Positions 33,075 through 37,339 of a DNA stretch of 37,339 bases are shown here, piece by piece. The stretch's first letter is position 1. Every line of letters starts with the position of its first letter. Source of the DNA: a virus. The stretch is from positions 1 through 37,339 of the IMG/VR virus record IMGVR_UViG_3300033571_004293; one strand, 5' to 3'. The translations under genes and the position numbers were made by a program. The notes under the pieces were generated by a model, which was given only the letters and a program-made list of their open reading frames with translations, made no database searches and was not told the DNA's origin.

Positions 33075-33505
33075 CAGACAACCTTGAAGTTGCGGAACTC
33101 TTTCTCACGAGTAGCCATCGCCGCAATCAACTCGTCCAACTCGGCATCAGACAAATCCTTGGTTGGTTTGTCGGACTTCACCTGGACCGTAGGCGGAGCC
33201 ATACGGTTCGTTGCCTGAAGATACAGTTGCGCAGACTTAGTATCCCCATCCAAAGCCTTAGCGTACAAAGTGTCCAAAAGACGCTGAGTTCGTTCAGGAG
33301 ACCCCTGAATTGTTTGTACACGGTCTTCCCACTCCTTCAGGAACGCAGGACGCTTTTCCCAACGCCTGAGAGTTTTCACGTCAACGCCCAAATGTACTGC
33401 CATCTTGTTCTTAGAAGCAGGTTCCCTCTCGCTAGGCGTTGTGCAAAGCCAGTCTAGATACTCTTGTTGGGGTTGAGTGAGAATCATTTCTGGTGAGTCT
33501 TTCAT
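33074..33505 (-). CDS. terS: Terminase small subunit-like protein
   Basis: The protein has 143 residues. Residues 8-60 (Q-Q-E-Y-L-D-W-L, then M-A-V-H-L-G-V-D-V-K-T-L-R-R-W-E-K) form a helix-turn-helix of the kind that binds the packaging site. Then come a helical stretch for oligomerisation and an acidic-to-basic tail. First gene of the leftward late arm, two genes before TerL. The pac or cos site is probably close by. Confidence 0.75.
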   Translation of the reverse strand: MKDSPEMILTQPQQEYLDWLCTTPSEREPASKNKMAVHLGVDVKTLRRWEKRPAFLKEWEDRVQTIQGSPERTQRLLDTLYAKALDGDTKSAQLYLQATNRMAPPTVQVKSDKPTKDLSDAELDELIAAMATREKEFRNFKVV

Positions 33506-33706
33506 ATAAATGTGTATTTGCGTTACTAGTGGGAATCATTCTCATGTAACGAAGGGGGGGACTATAGGGGGGGATGAAGAAAACCGCCCACCTGTCGGTG
33601 GCGGTTCTTGAACGGGTTCCGCAGTTACATGCGGGGAGCCGTCAGGCGGACCCGCATCATGTTCCAGTTAAGCACAACTGGGCTTAGTAACGATTTGGAG
33701 AATTGT
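33506..33706. promoter_or_regulatory. Structured divergent region between late arm and the 33.7-kb cassette
   Basis: These 201 bp without a gene hold: GTAACG boxes on both strands (33521-33526 minus, 33546-33551 plus) and a third at 33687-33692; G7-ACTATA-G7 at 33554-33573; a stem AACCGCC/GGCGGTT with inner ACC/GGT (33582-33606), followed by TTTTCTTC when read leftward; a stem CCGCA/TGCGG (33619-33634); and an overlapping alternative stem ATGCGGG/CCCGCAT (33629-33657) with a nested GCC/GGC. It is the natural place for divergent promoters and for the packaging site next to TerS. No clean -35/-10 pair was seen. Confidence 0.5.
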
Positions 33707-33928
33707 ATGGGAATGTATGAAGAGCGTATTGTTGCAAATGTTAAGTCCTACAAGGGACCAGGCACAAACAAGACCGTCAACGGTAAGTGCAACGAGAAGG
33801 GCTACCCAACAGTGGGTGGCATTAGCGGTAGTGGTGATGGGCGGTCTGCTCGGAGCGTTGTTGATGGCGTTGCACGGCCTGCTACTGTGGTTTCTCCAAT
33901 GGCTAAGCAAAAGGGTGTTGTTGACTGA
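33707..33928 (+). CDS. Hypothetical small protein, 73 aa
   Basis: TTGGAG precedes the ATG at 33707. The protein is polar and Gly/Val/Lys-rich, with a K-S-Y-K-G-P-G segment early and S-P-M-A-K-Q-K near the end. No domain is recognised. It opens the short rightward cassette whose genes overlap one another. Confidence 0.5.
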   Translation: MGMYEERIVANVKSYKGPGTNKTVNGKCNEKGYPTVGGISGSGDGRSARSVVDGVARPATVVSPMAKQKGVVD

Positions 33929-34107
33929 TGGCATCCAAGAAGTCAATGAAGCCAGGTGGCGGTGGCCGCTTCGCAAAGTTGGAAAAGTCTCTAAAGGGAG
34001 AGGTGAGCAATCCTGCGGCTGTGGCTGCTTCGATTGGTCGTAAGAAGTACGGGAACAAAAAGTTCCAGGCAATGGCAACGAAAGGACGGAAACGTCATGG
34101 CAAGTAA
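33928..34107 (+). CDS. Small basic protein, 59 aa
   Basis: The ATG overlaps the preceding TGA (TGATG). The protein starts M-A-S-K-K-S-M-K-P-G-G-G-G-R-F-A-K-L and has N-P-A-A-V-A-A-S-I-G-R-K-K-Y-G then a basic end. It is similar in style to short virion-linked basic proteins of phages. It overlaps the next gene by 11 bp. Confidence 0.6.
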   Translation: MASKKSMKPGGGGRFAKLEKSLKGEVSNPAAVAASIGRKKYGNKKFQAMATKGRKRHGK

Positions 34108-34294
34108 GAAGAATGGCGCAGGCGCAGTTAAGGGACAAGGATATGTTCCGTATGTGGCTAAGGGTTTTGCTCCTCACAATTTTAATGAACTTCAGCACCG
34201 CAGTGACTGGGGTTCTTCCAGTCACGCACCCAAGGGTGGCGCACGTGTGATTCGTGGCGCAATCGTCACATCCGAACCACGCACCTGGAAGTAA
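34097..34294 (+). CDS. Hypothetical protein, 65 aa
   Basis: The ATG at 34097 follows AAAGGA (34081-34086) and lies within the previous gene. It is polar and Gly/Ala/Ser-rich with basic residues spread along it, and ends P-R-T-W-K. No domain is recognised; by context a minor virion component. Confidence 0.5.
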   Translation: MASKKNGAGAVKGQGYVPYVAKGFAPHNFNELQHRSDWGSSSHAPKGGARVIRGAIVTSEPRTWK

Positions 34295-34297
34295 TCA

Positions 34298-34636
34298 ATG
34301 ATTGTTCAAAAGCAACCAGCACAAACACTCGGAGCATTGAATGCTTCAACAACTGTGTTGAATGTTGAAGACTCGGACCACATCACCGTCACAATTAACG
34401 GTACATGGGCTGGGACGATTGGTTTTCAATGTGCAGCAAACGATAACGTCAGTTATCATCCGCTGGCAATGGTTGCTACATCATCGACTAGTCGAACAAC
34501 TGCAGTTACATCCACGACAATCAACGGTATCTGGGTAGCCAACTTTCATGGTGTCACTAACTTTAAGGTGGTCATGACAGCATACACATCGGGGACTGCT
34601 ACGGTCAACGTGTTTAGTACCCGAGTTTCCAAATAG
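34298..34636 (+). CDS. Beta-sandwich virion-type protein 1 (tandem duplicate), 112 aa
   Basis: The protein is Thr/Ser/Val-rich with alternating strands: L-G-A-L-N-A-S, I-T-V-T-I-N-G-T-W, T-I-G-F-Q, I-N-G-I-W-V-A-N and M-T-A-Y-T-S-G-T-A-T-V. The same strand series is seen in the next gene, so the two arose by tandem duplication. This looks like a decoration, fibre or Ig-like domain. Its rightward direction, opposite to all other virion genes, is odd. Confidence 0.55.
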   Translation: MIVQKQPAQTLGALNASTTVLNVEDSDHITVTINGTWAGTIGFQCAANDNVSYHPLAMVATSSTSRTTAVTSTTINGIWVANFHGVTNFKVVMTAYTSGTATVNVFSTRVSK

Positions 34637-34968
34637 TGCTTACAAAGAATCCAACAGCAACATCACTGGGTGCATTGAACGCAACAGCATCAATCCTGAC
34701 GGAAGACGCTGACGTAGTCGCATTCTCAATCACAGGAACCTTCTCAGGAACCATCACCTTTGAAGCAACAAACGACAACACCAACTGGTTCACATTCGCT
34801 GTAGTCAATTCAGCAAGTGCCGACCGCAAATCAGGAGTCACAACCACAACCACCACAGGCTACTGGTTCCACGAAGTAACAGGATTCCTACAGTTCCGCA
34901 CACGAATGAGCGCATACACATCAGGAACAGCATCCGTCAAATTCACCACAATGCGGTACGAAAAATAG
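34636..34968 (+). CDS. Beta-sandwich virion-type protein 2 (tandem duplicate), 110 aa
   Basis: The GTG start overlaps the preceding TAG by 1 bp. It aligns along its length with the previous protein: L-G-A-L-N-A-T, F-S-I-T-G-T-F-S-G-T-I-T-F, T-G-Y-W-F-H-E and M-S-A-Y-T-S-G-T-A-S-V-K. The two proteins may form a heteromer. A terminator follows. Confidence 0.55.
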   Translation: MLTKNPTATSLGALNATASILTEDADVVAFSITGTFSGTITFEATNDNTNWFTFAVVNSASADRKSGVTTTTTTGYWFHEVTGFLQFRTRMSAYTSGTASVKFTTMRYEK

Positions 34969-35020
34969 ATTAAACCCCTATGCGGAAAACCGCAAACCAA
35001 AACAAACCCAAACCCTGAGA

Positions 35021-35045
35021 AACCCCACAAACAGTGGGGTTTTTC
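35021..35045 (+). terminator. Rho-independent terminator
   Basis: AACCCCAC (35021-35028) pairs with GTGGGGTT (35034-35041) around the loop AAACA and runs into TTTTTC. It ends the rightward cassette 53 bp after its last gene. A smaller stem TGCGG/CCGCA (34981-34994) precedes it. Confidence 0.85.
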
Positions 35046-35334
35046 TATATCCGCAGATACATCACAAAAGCCCACCAGACACGCTGAGAAGCCATATAAA
35101 CGACACTGGAGTCCCACACATACAAAGGGGGCGGCCCATCTATCGGGGCAGAATACAAAAAGTAACCCAGACCGCTCTGCGACAAAGGAGTCCCTTAGGC
35201 GCATCTGGGGGGCGGGGGGGCATATACCCCCATCGGGTCGGCGCACCTATTTCCCTTGTATTTGCGGTCTTTGGTCGGGAACGGTCGCCAAACCGAAAGG
35301 TCGTGCATATATAGGGCGAGGGCAGTGCCAGTGT
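35046..35334. other. 289-bp non-coding region before the early arm
   Basis: No convincing gene on either strand; the minus-strand frames here have no ribosome site. It contains a G6-C-G7 run (35207-35220), a weak stem TTTGG/CCAAA (about 35270-35295) and a TATATA at 35308-35313 without a matching -35. As the sole sizeable gap ahead of the early arm it is the best place for an early promoter or an origin, but I cannot point to either with confidence. Confidence 0.4.
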
Positions 35335-35354
35335 TTATTGTTCCAGAACAATAA
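35335..35354. promoter_or_regulatory. Palindromic element, copy 2 of 3
   Basis: TTATTGTTCCAGAACAATAA, identical to the copies near 578 and 35886, with 9-bp arms. It lies 41 bp before the first gene of the early arm, a position that suits an operator. Flanking CCAG (35329-35332 region) and CTGG add a short outer arm on this copy. Confidence 0.6.
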
Positions 35355-35395
35355 CTGGCGGTGCTATCACCAAAACAAAACAGAAAGGGGCAATC

Positions 35396-35875
35396 ATGCC
35401 TACAAATACAACAAAAGCACTTCCGAAGTGGCAAGCGAAAGTTAGGAAGTTAGCGGAGGCGGTCACTGAGACTACTTCTGCTCACTTGCTGGCAATCGTG
35501 GAACTTTGCACTGCAATCAATGGAGATAACGCTAAGCGTTCTTTCGCAATCGTTGAGTGTGGAGTGGAAAACTCGGACATCTCCAAAGGCAACAAAGTTG
35601 TTGAAGCGATGGCAATGAGCGATGAGTTCGCAGATGCGGTGAATGGTGAAGTTTCCGAGGATTCGGAGTTTGAGCCGTTCACTTCTTTGAACAAGGCGTA
35701 CTTTGCGGCAATCACGGTTGTTGGCAAGGACAATCGTGGCAATCAGGAAACCAACCGAAAAGAAAAGAAAGAAAAGACAGTTTCAATCACACGTGGGCAG
35801 GCTCGCAAGGCTCTCGCAAAGACTGGAAAGAAAAGGTTCACGGCTGACGAGGTTCTCAAGGCTCTCGGACTCTGA
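35396..35875 (+). CDS. First early-arm protein, 159 aa, unknown
   Basis: AGAAAGGGG precedes the ATG. The N-terminal two thirds are helical and neutral to acidic; the C-terminal 45 residues are very basic (K-E-K-K-E-K-T, then R-G-Q-A-R-K-A-L-A-K-T-G-K-K-R-F-T-A-D-E-V-L-K-A-L), which looks like a short helix-turn-helix or DNA-binding tail. Being the first gene behind the palindrome and flanked by a second copy, it could be the protein that binds the palindromes (inference). Confidence 0.6.
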   Translation: MPTNTTKALPKWQAKVRKLAEAVTETTSAHLLAIVELCTAINGDNAKRSFAIVECGVENSDISKGNKVVEAMAMSDEFADAVNGEVSEDSEFEPFTSLNKAYFAAITVVGKDNRGNQETNRKEKKEKTVSITRGQARKALAKTGKKRFTADEVLKALGL

Positions 35876-35885
35876 GACTGTCTGG

Positions 35886-35905
35886 TTATTGTTCCAGAAC
35901 AATAA
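35886..35905. promoter_or_regulatory. Palindromic element, copy 3 of 3
   Basis: The same TTATTGTTCCAGAACAATAA as at 35335 and 578. It begins 10 bp after the stop of the first early gene and 100 bp before the next start. An outer GGT/ACC extends the dyad imperfectly here. Confidence 0.6.
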
Positions 35906-35935
35906 ACCGAAACAACACGGCTGAGTCGTGTGCGT

Positions 35936-35988
35936 TCCACATCGGCAGTGATGTCGGTGTGGACGACACTCAACTCAGATAGTTGAGT
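35936..35988 (+). other. Pair of stem-loops in the 35.9-kb intergenic region
   Basis: TCCACATCGGCA (35936-35947) pairs with TGTCGGTGTGGA (35952-35963) over 12 bp with two G-U pairs and a GTGA loop, which is a GNRA-type tetraloop. Five bases later ACTCAACT (35968-35975) pairs with AGTTGAGT (35981-35988) around CAGAT. The second stem is followed at once by the leader 12-mer AGAAAAGAGAAA (35989-36000) and the next ATG. These look like RNA structures for mRNA processing or protection. Confidence 0.55.
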
Positions 35989-36005
35989 AGAAAAGAGAAA
36001 ACATA

Positions 36006-36290
36006 ATGGACAGTGTAAGAAAGGTTCACGACGAACTCAAGATTCACGACGAACTCGCAGAGTTCTTGGAATTGTTTCATGACGAGTATGCGCCCTACAA
36101 TGGGGTTCTCGTTGAGACAATTCCGATTCGTTTGATGGAATGGTTGCAGAACTCAACCATCACCATCATGGGTCGTGCAAACGGTGGGGAGTATTCGCTT
36201 GAGGTTGCTTGCGGACTCATTGAAAAAGTGCGAGGGTTTGCAGTGTTGGAACTGGAAAGCAGGGAAATGAGAAAAGTTCTGAACGCTTAG
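36006..36290 (+). CDS. Hypothetical protein, 94 aa
   Basis: A 12-mer AGAAAAGAGAAA ends 5 bp before the ATG and seems to serve as a weak ribosome site. The protein is acidic and helical with repeated H-D-E-L motifs near the start (V-H-D-E-L, then I-H-D-E-L). No family is recognised. It is flanked by structured intergenic RNA on both sides. Confidence 0.55.
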   Translation: MDSVRKVHDELKIHDELAEFLELFHDEYAPYNGVLVETIPIRLMEWLQNSTITIMGRANGGEYSLEVACGLIEKVRGFAVLELESREMRKVLNA

Positions 36291-36296
36291 TCGTTG

Positions 36297-36348
36297 CAGA
36301 CTCCACCACATGGATAGTGTCCCCCTGCTATTCGTGTGGTGCGGTCTG
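36297..36348 (+). ncRNA. Long stem-loop with C-rich loop, possible ncRNA or RNA switch
   Basis: An inner stem pairs 36304-36317 with 36328-36341 over 14 bp (two or three G-U pairs) around the 10-nt loop TGTCCCCCTG. An outer stem CAGAC/GTCTG (36297-36301, 36344-36348) extends it with one small bulge. There is no open frame across it. It is not a tRNA: no cloverleaf arms fit. It could be an mRNA end, a processing site or a small RNA whose C-rich loop pairs with G-rich leaders. Confidence 0.45.
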
Positions 36349-36368
36349 TGCCGAACGGTGCAGAATGG

Positions 36369-36381
36369 CTAGACAATCTAG
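36369..36381. repeat. CTAGACAATCTAG dyad, copy 1
   Basis: A 13-bp element with CTAGA/TCTAG arms around CAA. An identical copy lies at 36885-36897. This copy precedes the 49-residue gene and is followed by the AGAAAAGAGAAA leader (36390-36401). Confidence 0.5.
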
Positions 36382-36404
36382 TCATCAACAGAAAAGAGAA
36401 AGAA

Positions 36405-36554
36405 ATGACAGAGAATCAATTTCAAGCGTGGGCGGATTTCGTTCTGGACTCTCGGAGTGCAGAGCGTGACGCTGAGCAGTTCGTTGAGGACTGTGACGCT
36501 CGCCTCGCTCAGCAGGAACTGAGCACGGCTCGCTCAGCAACCAAGTGGGCGTGA
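36405..36554 (+). CDS. Small acidic protein, 49 aa
   Basis: The ATG at 36405 follows the shared 12-mer leader; an in-frame start at 36336 would run through the hairpin. The product is acidic and helical with many Ala, Glu, Asp and Gln. No family is recognised. It is the shortest gene in the right-end group. Confidence 0.5.
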   Translation: MTENQFQAWADFVLDSRSAERDAEQFVEDCDARLAQQELSTARSATKWA

Positions 36555-36562
36555 CCCTGCTT

Positions 36563-36594
36563 GTGGGACACGGGACTTCGGTTCCGTGTCTCAC
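36563..36594 (+). other. 14-bp hairpin with UUCG tetraloop
   Basis: GTGGGACACGGGAC (36563-36576) pairs with GTTCCGTGTCTCAC (36581-36594) over 14 bp with two G-U pairs around TTCG, closed by C-G: an exceptionally stable RNA fold. It lies 9 bp after the 49-residue gene. No T tract follows, so it likely protects or delimits mRNA ends rather than terminating. Confidence 0.65.
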
Positions 36595-36645
36595 GGGGAG
36601 TGCCACACGGTATTCCGCAAATACAAACAGAAAAGAGAAATCAGA

Positions 36646-36888
36646 ATGGACACTTATTTGTACGAGGTTCGTGAGGCTGACACGCCTGTCGTTGTGCAGG
36701 CTGGGTCAATCGTTGGCTCAACTCGCAAGACTTTGACGAGGGCGTTGGCTTTCCAGAAGGCTCGGCAGTTTGCGAACATGGAAGACAAGAACTTTGAGGT
36801 GGTGACGTGGTGGCTGAATGGAAGTGGCTACTTCATTTACTGGGATTTGGAACTTGTGTTCCCTGATAAGAGCGAGGAGAATGACTAG
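36646..36888 (+). CDS. Hypothetical protein, 80 aa
   Basis: The 12-mer AGAAAAGAGAAA (36629-36640) precedes the ATG by 5 bp; an earlier in-frame start at 36586 lies inside the hairpin. The protein is alpha/beta in look, with Y-L-Y-E-V-R at the start, a helix with A-L-A-F-Q-K-A-R-Q-F and a W-W-L-N-G-S-G-Y-F-I-Y-W end. No family is recognised. Confidence 0.55.
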   Translation: MDTYLYEVREADTPVVVQAGSIVGSTRKTLTRALAFQKARQFANMEDKNFEVVTWWLNGSGYFIYWDLELVFPDKSEEND

Positions 36889-36897
36889 ACAATCTAG
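36885..36897. repeat. CTAGACAATCTAG dyad, copy 2
   Basis: Identical to 36369-36381. This copy includes the TAG stop of the 80-residue gene and precedes the CAAACAA repeats and amidoligase A. Confidence 0.5.
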
Positions 36898-36906
36898 CCA
36901 TTGAAG

Positions 36907-36941
36907 CAAACAACAAACAACAAACAACAAACAACAAACAA
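36907..36941 (+). repeat. Five tandem CAAACAA units in the amidoligase A leader
   Basis: Five perfect 7-bp units end 12 bp before the start codon. CA-rich runs stay unfolded as RNA and often aid translation. A related but irregular CA-rich stretch (601-622) precedes amidoligase B. This is not a CRISPR: units are short and have no spacers. Confidence 0.8.
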
Positions 36942-36953
36942 AGGAAAACAGAA

Positions 36954-37339
36954 ATGACATACAAGCATATCAAAAGGTACCGCGACGACAATCCCAAGTG
37001 GGTGTTTCATCACATTGGTGGTGAGCGTTGTCGTTCACCTCGCAAGGGTTCCACATACTTTGGTGTTGAGATTGAGTTTGAGCGACTTGGTTCTGAACAG
37101 CCAGAGTTGGAGGCTATTGCTCGTGAGTTGAAGCAGAAGTTTCCGTGGTTGTGGGTGAAGCATGACAGTTCGTTGATGAACGGATTTGAGGTTGTGTCTC
37201 ACCCAATGACACGTGGTTTCGTTGATGAACAGTTTCATAAACAGGAACCGAACTTCATTGAGTGGTTGGAGTCTCGTGGCATGGTTCGTGCCAGCGAGAC
37301 AAAGACTGGCGAGGGTGGTGCGTTGCACGTTCACATCAA
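36954..37339 (+). CDS. GS-fold amidoligase A, N-terminal part (continues at base 1)
   Basis: The ATG at 36954 follows AAGGAAAAC. The frame runs off the window after 128 residues, and on the circle joins 1-385 in the same frame (total 227 residues). This part holds the early amidoligase motifs: F-G37-V-E39-I-E41-F, H70-D71-S-S-L, G77-F-E79-V-V-S-H83-P and the H125-V-H127 element, which recurs in the repeat. These match amidoligase B one for one. Residues 1-35 are basic with a single Cys, in place of the cysteine-rich head of amidoligase B. It may be the catalytic core acting with that paralogue and the amidotransferase. Confidence 0.75.
   Translation, partial: MTYKHIKRYRDDNPKWVFHHIGGERCRSPRKGSTYFGVEIEFERLGSEQPELEAIARELKQKFPWLWVKHDSSLMNGFEVVSHPMTRGFVDEQFHKQEPNFIEWLESRGMVRASETKTGEGGALHVHI
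37253..37339. repeat. Right copy of 87-bp terminal direct repeat
   Basis: Identical to bases 1-87. An exact overlap inside a coding frame is what assemblers leave on circular or circularly permuted genomes, so the unit length is 37252 bp. Confidence 0.95.

Noticed and set aside
33561-33573. ACTATAGGG resembles the core of T7-type promoters
   Set aside because: No single-subunit RNA polymerase gene is present and the upstream half of such promoters is replaced by a G run.
34860-35246. Leftward ORF of 128 codons across the terminator
   Set aside because: It spans the canonical terminator and the end of a duplicated gene, and has odd Cys/Phe-rich composition without a ribosome site.
36297-36348. 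tRNA gene at the long hairpin
   Set aside because: One long stem only; no cloverleaf, anticodon loop or TPsiC arm can be drawn.
36907-36941. Tandem repeats as a CRISPR array
   Set aside because: Units of 7 bp without spacers; no cas genes.

Overview
The window is an essentially complete genome of a tailed phage with podophage (short-tail) morphogenesis genes. Bases 37253-37339 repeat bases 1-87 exactly, so it is most simply a circular contig of 37252 bp opened inside a gene. That gene begins at 36954, runs off the right end and is completed at 1-385. Actinobacterial peptidoglycan as the target is suggested by an Rpf-type transglycosylase with a Sec signal peptide. Moderate G+C and the resemblance of several small proteins to those of aquatic phages fit an aquatic actinobacterial host, but the host is an inference. 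I see no integrase, repressor, RNA polymerase, DNA polymerase, tRNA or CRISPR array, so a lytic phage leaning on the host polymerases is likely.

Layout on the circle. (1) A rightward early/replication arm starts near 35.4 kb, crosses the junction and runs to about 10.9 kb. Its first part (35.4-37.3 kb) holds small unknown genes separated by strongly folded intergenic regions. Next come two glutamine-synthetase-fold amidoligases and a class II glutamine amidotransferase (36.95 kb across the junction to 2.66 kb), several unknown proteins, and the secreted Rpf-like enzyme (4.3 kb). The replication/recombination block (5.0-10.0 kb) holds a Cas4/RecB-like nuclease, a DnaB/RecA-fold helicase, an archaeo-eukaryotic-type primase, a RusA resolvase, a second PD-(D/E)XK nuclease and a sigma-region-4-like protein. 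(2) A leftward late arm runs from 33.5 kb down to 10.9 kb: TerS, a 39-residue zinc ribbon, TerL, small membrane proteins, portal, scaffold, major capsid protein, connector and tail-tube proteins, fibre proteins, internal virion proteins, one 2839-residue protein that takes 23% of the genome, and an M15 peptidase endolysin. (3) A small rightward cassette (33.7-35.0 kb) of basic and beta-rich proteins lies upstream of the late arm on the opposite strand and ends at a canonical terminator.

The most interesting unit is the amidoligase/amidotransferase module. Two diverged amidoligases, one with a cysteine-rich head, lie in one transcription unit with an Ntn amidotransferase carrying a cysteine-rich tail. 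This could use glutamine-derived ammonia to amidate or ligate a carboxylate, on peptidoglycan, a protein or a small molecule. Other points are a 20-bp palindrome present three times near early genes, a run of stable hairpins between the right-end genes, a G-run motif shared by two distant intergenic regions, and a recurring GTAACG box in late leaders.
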